Positions 25,844 to 34,177 are shown, counted from the first letter of the stretch. The stretch is 64,000 bases of DNA from JBGSUZ01 sp964404895 (GCA_964404895.1 CAYOLV010000002.1:62001-126000), one strand, 5' to 3'. Made by a program: numbers and translations. Notes: generated from the letters alone by a model not told the origin.

Positions 25844-27569
25844 TGTGACTGCCTCCCTTTTGCAAATGGCAGAGTAAATCATACCCTTGTCTGCTGTCCA
25901 GTATTTCCCCTGCTCGCTTAATGCCCTCTTCAATTGAATCAGCTATGCCATAGAGATAAATAGCGGCACCTGCATTCAGTTGAATAATTTGACGCTCTGC
26001 CAAAGTCCCCTCGCCTTTTAAAATTTTAACGAGTCTTTCTGCATTTTCTGCAGGCGTGCCCCCAATAATAGCGGAAAGTGGCGCAAGAGTCAGTCCAAAA
26101 GACTCAGGGTTTACTGTCTTTTTACAGATACGACCTTCTTTAACTTCAATCACAGTCGAAGGCCCGCTGATAGACAACTCGTCTAATCCATCATGTCCAT
26201 GAACCAGAAGTACATGTTTTTTTGAATCCTGAGACAGACAATCTGCCATTAAAGACATCACAGCCTCATCATAAACACCTATTAATTGGAAACGCGCGTT
26301 GAGAGGACTCAGCAAAGGGCCAAGAATATTGAAAATGGTTTTGAACCCTAATTGTTTTCTCAAACTTGCGACTGATTTCAAAGCAGGATGGCAATCTTGA
26401 GCAAAATAGAAGGAAAGATTGCCCTGATCGCCAAAGGGTATGCCCAATATTTCAAGTAAATCTACGGCGCCACATTGACTGGTCATGGCTCGGTTGCCAT
26501 GTTTGGCTATTTTTACCCCCGCCGCTGCCGCCACTAAAGACGCCGTTGTGGATATATTAATACTGCCGAGACCATCTCCACCAGTTCCGCAATTGTCTAA
26601 TACGTCGTATTCGGGAAGCTTAATAGGGGGTTGAAGGGATTTAATCGCTTTCATAAAGCCTAAAAGCTCTTCTGCACTTGGCAGTTGGCTGTGGTAGCAG
26701 CTTAAAATCACAGCAATTTTCGCCTCGGGTAGACACTTATTCAGTATGGCATGCATCAGGTTATATGCTTCCTTTTTTGTCAGCGAAACACCTGCAATAA
26801 CCTTCTTGTAAAGGGTCTCTAAATGACCACTCAGTTTTGAAAGACGTTCATCTACCCCTTCTAAACCCGTCTCTTCCAGTGTTCTCAAAAGAATACTTCC
26901 GAAAATAGCAATGTCACAATGGTCTTCAAGAGCTTTCAAATCTTGATCATCTTCAAGTCCAAAGCCTACTGCCAAAGGCAGAGATGTCCACTGACGCACC
27001 TTGTCCAACTGATCCAATAAGGGTTTTTCAATTTTACTTTTCGTTCCCGTGACCCCTAGTCGAGGCACATAATATAAGAATCCACTGCCTGCATGACACA
27101 AGTCTTTTAAGCGATTTTCCTCAGTTCTAAAGGTTGCAATTGGAACGATTTCAAGTTGATTTTCTCTACAACTTACCCATAATTTCTCCGTTTGGTGATA
27201 AGGCGCATCTGGAATAATCAGACCTGCAACGCCGATGGCTTTCATTTTTTTAATAAAAGCGTCTTCACCATAAGCAATTACGGGGTTGTAATAGGTCATG
27301 ACATAGACAGGCATATTCAGCTCTTTAACTTGGGTTTCAATAAATTCAATCGCCTGTTTGATGGTGGTGCCATTTGCCAAGGCCCCTTGATTGGCTTTTA
27401 GAAAGAGAGGGCCGTCTGCCACGGGTTCAGAAAAAGGCAATTGAAGTTCAACCATGTCAAATCCGTGAATTTCCAGTCTCTTTAACATTTTTCGATTGGT
27501 TTCAAGGTCAGGGTACCCAATAATCTGATGCCCCATGAGTTTAACGCTTCTCTGGTTTATATTGTTCAT
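25818..27569 (-). CDS. trpAD: TrpA-TrpD fusion: tryptophan synthase alpha chain joined to anthranilate phosphoribosyltransferase
   Basis: 583 residues in one open frame. Residues 1-245 are TrpA: IIGYPDLETNRKML, then VELQLPFSEPVADGP with catalytic Glu41 and Asp52 at the positions of Glu49 and Asp60, MTYYNP, GLIIPDAP and LGVTGTKS. Residues about 248-583 are TrpD: the N-terminal helical part (VSLTKKEAYNLMHAIL), GTGGDG at 328-333, NISTTAS at 338-344, KHGNR at 356-360 and FNILGPLLSP. The linker is only a few residues, and no in-frame ATG, GTG or TTG lies near the junction, so TrpD has no separate start. The TrpA part is somewhat divergent (SEP for SDP, PDAPY for PDLPP). It catalyses steps two and part of the last of Trp synthesis. 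The ATG directly follows the trpB stop, with RBS ggaggg. Confidence 0.93.
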   Translation of the reverse strand: MNNINQRSVKLMGHQIIGYPDLETNRKMLKRLEIHGFDMVELQLPFSEPVADGPLFLKANQGALANGTTIKQAIEFIETQVKELNMPVYVMTYYNPVIAYGEDAFIKKMKAIGVAGLIIPDAPYHQTEKLWVSCRENQLEIVPIATFRTEENRLKDLCHAGSGFLYYVPRLGVTGTKSKIEKPLLDQLDKVRQWTSLPLAVGFGLEDDQDLKALEDHCDIAIFGSILLRTLEETGLEGVDERLSKLSGHLETLYKKVIAGVSLTKKEAYNLMHAILNKCLPEAKIAVILSCYHSQLPSAEELLGFMKAIKSLQPPIKLPEYDVLDNCGTGGDGLGSINISTTASLVAAAAGVKIAKHGNRAMTSQCGAVDLLEILGIPFGDQGNLSFYFAQDCHPALKSVASLRKQLGFKTIFNILGPLLSPLNARFQLIGVYDEAVMSLMADCLSQDSKKHVLLVHGHDGLDELSISGPSTVIEVKEGRICKKTVNPESFGLTLAPLSAIIGGTPAENAERLVKILKGEGTLAERQIIQLNAGAAIYLYGIADSIEEGIKRAGEILDSRQGYDLLCHLQKGGSHNDLAKQIG

Positions 27570-28772
27570 TTAACAGCCCTCCGCTTCCAATATTTTAGAG
27601 ATATTGAAAAAATCTTTGTCCCCTCTACCCGATATAAGCACCACAATGGTTTCATTTTCCTTAAAGGTGTCCGCATCTTTAATCATAGCCGCAATAGCAT
27701 GACTGGATTCAAGGGCTGGAATAATCCCTTCTGTTTTCACCATGAGCTTAAAGGCGTCCAAGACTTCCTGATCTGACGCAGCGGTCATTTCGACCTTCCC
27801 CTGCCGATGTAGTTCTGCCAATATGGGCGAAATACCCACATAATCCAGTCCAGCGGCAATACTCCAAGTATCTCGCATTTGACCTTCCTCTGTCTGCAAA
27901 AATAAAGTGGCGTAGCCTTGAGAGACCCCAAACCGACCTGACCCTCCAGCAATTCTTGAGGCATGGGCTGTTCCTTCCAAACCTTTGCCGCCGCCCTCTA
28001 CTCCAATCAGTCGCGTTTGACCTGACTCTAAAAAATGAGTAAAAGCGCCTAGGGCGTTAGAACCACCGCCTACACAGGCATAAATACGATCAGGAACCTG
28101 CTTAGAAAGTTGACTTTTAATCTCTTTTCCAATAATCGATTGAAAATAATTTACCATTTCTGGAAATGGATTTGGACCACACGCAGTTCCCAGACAATAG
28201 TGGGTCGTTGGGTAATTCGCTGCCCAATCTCCCAACGCTGCATTTATAGCATCTTTCAGTGTTTTAGAGCCACTTTCCACAGATACAACTTCCGCCCCTA
28301 GCTGACGCATCCAAAAAACATTTGGGTATTGTCTTTCTATATCTTCTGCTCCCATGTAAATGGTTGCCTGAAATCCAAACTTTGCTGCCATGATTGCTGT
28401 TGCCACGCCGTGTTGCCCTGCCCCAGTTTCTGCAATTACCCTTGTCTTACCGATTTTTTTCATCAGGAGACCTTGCCCCAGCACATTATTCAGTTTATGA
28501 GCCCCAGAGTGATTGAGGTCTTCACGCTTAAGATAAATAGACGCTCTACCACCTGTTAAGATTTGGCTCAACCCGTTGGCAGGTGTCAAGGGCGTCGGTC
28601 GACCCGAGAAGTTTTGATAGAGCTGTAACAGTTCCTGCATAAAAGCTTCATCACTAACAATTTCTCGAAAAGCTATCTGAAGCTCTTCAATTGCGGGGTA
28701 CAGCATTTCTGAAACATAAACACCACCGTAAGGTCCGAAATGGCCCTTTTCATCAGACTGTATGTACTTCAT
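27570..28772 (-). CDS. trpB: Tryptophan synthase beta chain
   Basis: 400 residues. The PLP lysine lies in HSGAHKLNN, and ETGAGQHGVA, GGGSNALGAF, TEGIIPALESSHA and SGRGDKD are present. It condenses indole with serine. The region around GLDYVGISPILAELH departs from the common GLDYPGVGPEHA form, which may go with the divergent TrpA domain encoded next door. The ATG lies 20 bases inside the upstream aldolase-like gene behind RBS aaggagga, and the stop directly abuts the trpA-trpD ATG (TAAATG). Confidence 0.95.
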   Translation of the reverse strand: MKYIQSDEKGHFGPYGGVYVSEMLYPAIEELQIAFREIVSDEAFMQELLQLYQNFSGRPTPLTPANGLSQILTGGRASIYLKREDLNHSGAHKLNNVLGQGLLMKKIGKTRVIAETGAGQHGVATAIMAAKFGFQATIYMGAEDIERQYPNVFWMRQLGAEVVSVESGSKTLKDAINAALGDWAANYPTTHYCLGTACGPNPFPEMVNYFQSIIGKEIKSQLSKQVPDRIYACVGGGSNALGAFTHFLESGQTRLIGVEGGGKGLEGTAHASRIAGGSGRFGVSQGYATLFLQTEEGQMRDTWSIAAGLDYVGISPILAELHRQGKVEMTAASDQEVLDAFKLMVKTEGIIPALESSHAIAAMIKDADTFKENETIVVLISGRGDKDFFNISKILEAEGC

Positions 28773-29673
28773 GTTGATCCTCCTTTAGGTTAAGACCTGC
28801 TCTAAGGTCTTTAAAAATTTCTGACAAAGCTTCTTTTTGTGTTCCCTTTAACGGGTGAACGTTATAGAGTCCGGTCATTAAGCTGCGCTGTTTTTTATAA
28901 AGAGGGTCAAGGGGGCAGATGCTGTCAAAAATGGCACCAAAATCTGCACCTTCTCCTTTAATGCTTGGAATTAGCAACTCTATGGGGCAATTGCCACCCC
29001 CTCGTCCCACCCCATATAAACTGCCATCATAATAATTAAACCCAAGCTCCTTGGCGACGAGCGAATTGGCCAAAGCAAGTTGTAAATTGTTATGGGTATG
29101 GATTCCCAGTTGAAAATGAGGCATTTTCAGAATCATTTCTTGCCCTAACTTTTGGGTTTGTTGTGGGTATAACGCTCCGTTGCTGTCTACCAAATAGAAA
29201 CCTCTTATCCATTGATATTGGCTAATTTCACTCAACAGTTCTTCAAGTCGATCAAAGGACACTGTGGAAACGGCCATTAAATTGAGCCAAACCTCGTAAC
29301 CTAGTGCCGCCAAAGTCCTGCTGATCCTTTCCACTTTTGGAAATTCATATTCATAAAAAGCCAGTCGTGCAATTTGAAAGGGCGACTCGGATTGCTTCAC
29401 CAATAAGGTTTCGTCATAGCCCCCCGCATCCACCATAAAGGCGAATTTAACCTGTGTAATTTGGGACTGGATGGGCTCAAGCAGTTTTTTTATATACTGA
29501 TCCTCACAAGCTTCTAAGGGCATTCCCATTCTTGTTTTTTTGTACCCAAGTTCTATGCAGTCGATTGAGGAGCGAGCCATTAAGAGAATATGATTCTGGA
29601 TCATTTGCTCTGAAAATTGGAAGTTGTTAGCAAGTCCTCCGTCTCTAAGGGTGCAATCTAGTATTTTAAACAT
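28753..29673 (-). CDS. DRE-TIM aldolase-like enzyme (4-hydroxy-2-oxovalerate aldolase / HMG-CoA lyase superfamily) inside the trp operon
   Basis: 306 residues. The N-terminal LDCTLRDGG carries the Arg-Asp pair typical of the DRE-TIM metallolyase family; HTHNN supplies the metal-binding His residues, and GVGRGGGN the C-terminal loop. Members condense or split 2-oxo acids using a divalent metal. No step of standard Trp synthesis needs such an enzyme, and all seven Trp activities are encoded by the neighbouring genes. It overlaps the upstream trpE-trpG gene by 8 bases and trpB by 20, so it is a firmly integrated operon member. It lacks the extra C-terminal domain of isopropylmalate synthases. 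Substrate unknown. Confidence 0.82.
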   Translation of the reverse strand: MFKILDCTLRDGGLANNFQFSEQMIQNHILLMARSSIDCIELGYKKTRMGMPLEACEDQYIKKLLEPIQSQITQVKFAFMVDAGGYDETLLVKQSESPFQIARLAFYEYEFPKVERISRTLAALGYEVWLNLMAVSTVSFDRLEELLSEISQYQWIRGFYLVDSNGALYPQQTQKLGQEMILKMPHFQLGIHTHNNLQLALANSLVAKELGFNYYDGSLYGVGRGGGNCPIELLIPSIKGEGADFGAIFDSICPLDPLYKKQRSLMTGLYNVHPLKGTQKEALSEIFKDLRAGLNLKEDQHEVHTV

Positions 29674-31942
29674 CTTTAATGGCCCTCACTTTCTGTATCA
29701 AATTTTCGATAATGCCCTTTCCAAAATTGTCTTCCGAACTCATTATGGATTCAGGATGAAACTGTACTGCCCAAATCGGCAGTGTTTTATGATAAATTGC
29801 CATGGGCACAAAGTCCTCTGTTACGGCGTAGCAACATAAACTTTCTGGCAGGGTCTTAGCATAAAGGGAATGATACCTGCCAACGCGGGGAAGCTGTGTC
29901 CCAGCATTCAGTTGGAATAAACCATTAAAATCTGTGGGATTTTCAAAGGATGATTCGCAACTTACATCTGACACTTCAAACCCTAATGCCTTAGCGGGAT
30001 AAAGTTGAGATGCTTTCCCATGAACTGGCGTTTCCAACTGTCCCAAGCTGCCACCAAAGTAAGTCACAAGGCCTTGGAGCCCCAAACATACGCCAAAAAT
30101 AGGAATGCTGTTTTCCACTGCCCACTCGATGCTGTCATGGAGTTTGAAATCTTCTGGAGTCCCTGGACCGGGAGATAGAATCATAAGCTCTGGCAACGGA
30201 GTAATCCCTTCTCTTGAGATCATTTCAAAATATTTTGCTGCCTTGGATTGCCGTATGGTTTTGACTTTACAACCTAGTTTTTCAAAATACCCTGTCAGGG
30301 TGTGTACAAAGGAATCGTCGTGGTCAATCACCAATACATCCATATTTTTTTCAATTTCTATTTTCGTTTTCTTTCTAATTCCTTGTTTAATTCCCTGTTC
30401 ACAGTTTTCATCTTTCCTATTTTGTTCACTATTCATAATCGAAATGACTGTTTCCATGGCTCGTGCCTTGACTTCTGTCTCAATGGCTTCCAAGGCGGGA
30501 TCAGAATCGTATAAGACTGTAGCACCCACGCGAACGATTGCTTTTTCATCCTTCAGAAGAATACCTCTCAATGTCAGACCGGTATTAATATTCCCATTGC
30601 AAGTCATATAGCCGGTGGCGCCGCCATACCAGCCCCTTGGCGACTTTTCATGAGTCTCAATCCAGTTCATTGCGGCTTTTTTAGGTGCGCCTGTCACGGT
30701 GACTGCCCACATATGGGCAATAAAGGCATCTATCCCATCCATTTCTGGCCTCAAAATTCCAGTTACATGATCTACCGTATGTATCAAATGGCTGTACATC
30801 TCAATTTGACGACGTCCAATAACCTGAATGGTACTTGGCTCACAGACTTTTGATTTATCGTTTCGATCCACATCCGTACACATGGTCAGTTCGTCTTCAT
30901 CTTTTTGAGAATTGAGTAATTGACGAATTTGCTTGGCATCTGACAAACTGTCATGACCTCTTGGCAAGGTTCCAGAAATGGGACAGGTTTCTATTTTTCC
31001 CGCCTCCGCCTTTAAATACATTTCTGGAGACGCTCCAATCAAATGGGTGCTTCCCGTGTTAATGAGATAGTGAAAAGGACTCGGGTTTATTGCCCTCAAA
31101 TTTTCAAAAACTTCTGAAGCACTTCTTTTGCAGGTATGTTCCCTGTCGTAAGAAGGTACAACTTCAAAAAGGTCGCCTTTTTCAAATAGTGGCTTCACTG
31201 CTTTCACCATATTTTCATAATCTTCCAGGTTCATTTTTATAGGGTTTTCAGAAGGCAGTTGATCTTCTAATTGAGTTTCTAACATTTGGAGAAGGGCATC
31301 CCCTTCAAATTGTTGACTTAATTCATATTCATAGCGAATTTCCACTGCTTTTTCATAGGGATTTGCTTTGTAAACAAGAACCTGTGGCAGATACAGTAGC
31401 AAGTCAGGTTTCCCTTCTTGACAATGGATGCCTCTTTCTAATGTTTCAAACTGATGAATTAAGCTATAACCATAGTTTCCATAAGCCCCAAAGAGGGGGC
31501 AATCTGTTTCAAAATAGCCGAGCAAGGCTCTAAGCAGTGTAAAAATACTATTTTGCCGACTGCGTTCTCTTTCTTCGACATAGTCACTTTCATCTGGCAT
31601 ATGAATGCTGCCAATCACAGCTGTTAATGGATCGTTAGATGAGTTAGACGCGTAAACGCCTATGTTAATCTCTTGAAGGAAAGTCTTTGGTTTCAAAAAA
31701 TCATAGACTTCCATCAAAACCGAATTTCCTTCTACTTTTAAACTTTCAAGTTCAAAGTAAAGTCCACTGGACTGAATTCTTATTAGAGGGTCGCATGTCC
31801 CAATTTGCCAAGGGGTGTACCTTCCTGGATAGGTGTAATCACAGGCAAAGAAACAGCCTAAATTTTGATCTAGCTGGTGAATTAAATGACGCCAGACTTG
31901 ATCCTCATCTTCTAAAACAGACTTTGAAAAATTGATTTTCAT
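29666..31942 (-). CDS. trpEG: Fused anthranilate synthase TrpE-TrpG
   Basis: 758 residues from the ATG at 31942. Residues 1 to about 500 are TrpE, with the YPGRYTPW element near the N-terminus, PISGTLPRG, DVDRNDKSKVCEP, HTVDHVTG and WAVTVTGAPK. After a highly charged linker (about 505-530) comes a class I glutamine amidotransferase: VIDHDDSFVHTL, SPGPGTPED, GVCLGLQG with the nucleophile Cys, and QFHPES. The sequence patterns are those of the single-chain enzyme best known from alpha-proteobacteria, not of clostridial separate TrpE and TrpG. It makes anthranilate from chorismate and glutamine. An in-frame Met starts the amidotransferase part but has no RBS. First gene of the operon, behind the T-box. 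Confidence 0.95.
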   Translation of the reverse strand: MKINFSKSVLEDEDQVWRHLIHQLDQNLGCFFACDYTYPGRYTPWQIGTCDPLIRIQSSGLYFELESLKVEGNSVLMEVYDFLKPKTFLQEINIGVYASNSSNDPLTAVIGSIHMPDESDYVEERERSRQNSIFTLLRALLGYFETDCPLFGAYGNYGYSLIHQFETLERGIHCQEGKPDLLLYLPQVLVYKANPYEKAVEIRYEYELSQQFEGDALLQMLETQLEDQLPSENPIKMNLEDYENMVKAVKPLFEKGDLFEVVPSYDREHTCKRSASEVFENLRAINPSPFHYLINTGSTHLIGASPEMYLKAEAGKIETCPISGTLPRGHDSLSDAKQIRQLLNSQKDEDELTMCTDVDRNDKSKVCEPSTIQVIGRRQIEMYSHLIHTVDHVTGILRPEMDGIDAFIAHMWAVTVTGAPKKAAMNWIETHEKSPRGWYGGATGYMTCNGNINTGLTLRGILLKDEKAIVRVGATVLYDSDPALEAIETEVKARAMETVISIMNSEQNRKDENCEQGIKQGIRKKTKIEIEKNMDVLVIDHDDSFVHTLTGYFEKLGCKVKTIRQSKAAKYFEMISREGITPLPELMILSPGPGTPEDFKLHDSIEWAVENSIPIFGVCLGLQGLVTYFGGSLGQLETPVHGKASQLYPAKALGFEVSDVSCESSFENPTDFNGLFQLNAGTQLPRVGRYHSLYAKTLPESLCCYAVTEDFVPMAIYHKTLPIWAVQFHPESIMSSEDNFGKGIIENLIQKVRAIKDV

Positions 31943-31966
31943 AAACACACCTCACTTTTTTAGACA

Positions 31967-32244
31967 TAAAAAAACCCCTTGTCTCCTAATAAAAGGGACA
32001 AGAGGTTATCCTGCGGTACCACCCAAATTGACGCATAGCGTCCACTTCACACGTACAAACATACGCTGCCAAAATAACGGATTGACTTGCCGTCGACGCC
32101 TACACCCTGTGGGTTCGGGTCGCTCTCATGAGCCCATTCGCTTCTCTGCTTGATACCGTACTCACACCTACGACGGCTCTCTGAAATCTTGCTAGATCAG
32201 TTACTCTTCTCAATCAACGATTTGTAAAGTTTATTTTATATATT
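31967..32244 (-). promoter_or_regulatory. Tryptophan-specific T-box leader with terminator
   Basis: The minus strand carries the T-box sequence TGGGTGGTACCGCAGG (32010-32025) followed by a terminator hairpin (31975-32005) and a T run (31968-31974). Upstream lies a stem I region with the usual AGAGTAACTGAT and AGAGAGC elements (about 32175-32215). The probable specifier is TGG (32134-32136) in the context GAA-TGG-GCTCATGAG, meaning uncharged tRNA-Trp would stabilise the antiterminator and switch on trpE-trpG and the genes behind it. Confidence 0.92.
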
Positions 32245-32250
32245 GAACTC

Positions 32251-32278
32251 ATTATATCCAATTCATTTTTGATGTCAA
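32251..32278 (-). promoter_or_regulatory. trp operon promoter
   Basis: Minus-strand TTGACA (32273-32278) and TATAAT (32251-32256), both perfect, with a 16-base spacer; it begins within a few bases of the miaB stop codon. Confidence 0.85.
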
Positions 32279-32281
32279 GAA

Positions 32282-33721
32282 TTATTCTAAAATTTCGATA
32301 ATTTCAGCGTTCAATGAGAAATTTCTCGGATCGGTAATTTTTACTTTCACAATTTTACCGAGGAGGCTTTCGTCCCCTTCAAAATTAATGACATGGTTAT
32401 ATTGAGATCTTCCAGAAAGCATCGTACCGTTGGTTTTGCTGTAGGATTCCACAAGAACTTCAAATACTTGCCCTTTGACAGACTTGTTCTTTCGTATAGC
32501 AATAGGATTCAGAACCCCTAGAACCTCTTTAAACCGTCTGTTCTTCACATCCTCAGGAACTTGTTCCTCGTATTCTGCGGCGGGTGTTCCAGTCCGTCTG
32601 GAGTACATGAACGTAAAGGCAGAATCGTACTCAACTCTTCGAATCAAGTCCATGGTCTCGGCATTATCTTCTTCAGTTTCACCTGGAAAACCTACAATAA
32701 TGTCCGTCGAAATGCTGATTTCCGGCATTAAGGCTCGGGCATGCTCGATTATTTTAATATATTGTTCTTTTGTATAATGTCTATTCATTTGCTTGAGAAT
32801 TTTGTCACTGCCGCACTGCACAGGCAAATGCAGGTATTTGCAGATGTTTTCTCTGCTTGCCATCACTTCTAAAAGTTTCTCTGAAAGATCTTTTGGGTGA
32901 GATGTCATAAATCTGATTCTCTTTAAACCTGGAACATCACTTACCTGTTTTAACAAGTCCGGAAAATCGATTGGCGACTCTAAGGTTTTTCCATAAGAAT
33001 TCACATTTTGACCTAGAAGAATGACTTCCTTTACCCCTTGATTGACCAAAGTGGTAATTTCATGAATGATGGCCTCTGGCGTGCGGCTCCGTTCTCTTCC
33101 TCTGGTATAAGGCACTATACAGTAAGTACAAAAATTATTGCAGCCGTACATAATGTTTACAAAGGCTTTGGAAGAAATCTTTCGTTCCACTGGAAGCCCC
33201 TCTATTAATTGACCTTCTTCGTCCCAAACTTCTGTCAACATTTTAGACGCCCCATAAGTTTGATTGAATAAAAATGGGAAATTGTGAATATTATGCGTCC
33301 CAAATATGAGATTGACATAGTTGTATTTGCTTTTAATTTCTTCAACAATGTGTGGTTGCTGCATCATACAACCGCAAACCACTATTTTCAAATGGGGATT
33401 CTTTTTTCTAAGTCGCTTAAGAGAACCTAAGTTGCCATAAACTTTAAGTTCTGCGTTTTCACGAATACAACAGGTATTGAAAATAATCAAATCTGCCTTT
33501 TCTTTTCGATCTGTTTGTTCAAAATCCATATCATTTAACATGGCAATCATGGTTTCCGAGTCATGTTCATTCATTTGACAACCGTAGGTCAGTATGATGA
33601 ACTTAAATTTTCTTCCTATTTTTTCGTATATCTCCTGGTTTTTTTGACGAACCTCATTGACCATAATTTGATTTTTCAAAAGGGTCTCAGTCGATGTTTC
33701 AAATACTTCTCTTTTGCTCAT
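32282..33721 (-). CDS. miaB: tRNA-2-methylthio-N6-dimethylallyladenosine synthase
   Basis: 479 residues. N-terminal MTTase domain with cysteines in YGCQMNEHDSE, NTCCIRE and CGCMMQ; radical-SAM motif CNNFCTYCIVPYTRG; C-terminal TRAM domain. It methylthiolates i6A37 made by MiaA. RBS aggagg. No intrinsic terminator lies between miaB and the trp promoter, so miaB transcripts would run into the T-box leader. Confidence 0.96.
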   Translation of the reverse strand: MSKREVFETSTETLLKNQIMVNEVRQKNQEIYEKIGRKFKFIILTYGCQMNEHDSETMIAMLNDMDFEQTDRKEKADLIIFNTCCIRENAELKVYGNLGSLKRLRKKNPHLKIVVCGCMMQQPHIVEEIKSKYNYVNLIFGTHNIHNFPFLFNQTYGASKMLTEVWDEEGQLIEGLPVERKISSKAFVNIMYGCNNFCTYCIVPYTRGRERSRTPEAIIHEITTLVNQGVKEVILLGQNVNSYGKTLESPIDFPDLLKQVSDVPGLKRIRFMTSHPKDLSEKLLEVMASRENICKYLHLPVQCGSDKILKQMNRHYTKEQYIKIIEHARALMPEISISTDIIVGFPGETEEDNAETMDLIRRVEYDSAFTFMYSRRTGTPAAEYEEQVPEDVKNRRFKEVLGVLNPIAIRKNKSVKGQVFEVLVESYSKTNGTMLSGRSQYNHVINFEGDESLLGKIVKVKITDPRNFSLNAEIIEILE

Positions 33722-33834
33722 TTGTTCCTCCTGCTCAACAATTCCAAAGACATAAATATTCGTTTATATGTCAAATTTATCTATTTTCTATTTCAATTTG
33801 TGCTGAAATATTATATCATAATGTTATAAGGATT

Positions 33835-33848
33835 GTACATTAATGTAC
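33835..33848. promoter_or_regulatory. Perfect 14-base palindrome upstream of the YjfB-like gene
   Basis: GTACATTAATGTAC in the 203-base region between divergent miaB and the YjfB-like gene. Possible operator; no regulator is known. Confidence 0.3.
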
Positions 33849-33924
33849 TTTTTATGTGGAATTCGATCCTTTAGGACTGCCTCGTATAAACAAAATAAGA
33901 ATCAGAGCAGAAAGGAGTGATTGC

Positions 33925-34098
33925 ATGGAAGTTTCAAGTACTTCTGGCATGGGTCAGATTATGTTTGCCTCACAAGTATCCATTGCGGTTCAAAAATTAA
34001 CCATGGATCAAACTGAACAAAATTCAGATGCAATCCGGCAACTGTTAGAACAAAGCCTAACCCCTCATATAGGCGGCAATTTCGACATGAAGGGTTAA
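33925..34098 (+). CDS. Small YjfB-like putative motility protein
   Basis: 57 residues from the ATG at 33925, which has RBS aaaggagtg. The pattern MEVSSTSGMGQIMFASQVSI, followed by a central helix with LTMDQTEQN and an ending HIGGNFDMKG, resembles the short YjfB family (annotated as putative motility protein, sigma-D regulated in Bacillus). I found no sigma-D promoter. An in-frame start at 33856 would add 23 residues before the RBS and is rejected. Function unproven. Confidence 0.72.
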   Translation: MEVSSTSGMGQIMFASQVSIAVQKLTMDQTEQNSDAIRQLLEQSLTPHIGGNFDMKG

Positions 34099-34145
34099 AC
34101 CTTTATCTCATTTTAAGTGTCAATTCTATCCTTATGGATAAACGA

Positions 34146-34177
34146 GTCATAGCTCCTTTCGAGCTATGACTTTTTTT
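34146..34177 (+). terminator. Terminator of the YjfB-like gene
   Basis: Ten-base perfect stem gtcatagctc (34146-34155) with gagctatgac (34161-34170), then seven T. Confidence 0.9.

Noticed and set aside
26800..26850. TrpA-TrpD fusion as two separate genes with an overlooked TrpD start
   Set aside because: No in-frame ATG, GTG or TTG lies around the junction; the first in-frame Met of the TrpD part is well inside its conserved N-terminal helices. A sequencing indel cannot be fully excluded.
30300..30370. Independent start for the TrpG part of trpE-trpG
   Set aside because: An in-frame Met begins the amidotransferase domain, but there is no RBS in front of it and the linker is continuously open.
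30105..30611. 168-residue plus-strand ORF inside trpE-trpG
   Set aside because: It is antisense to strongly conserved coding sequence and its product has no recognisable domain.
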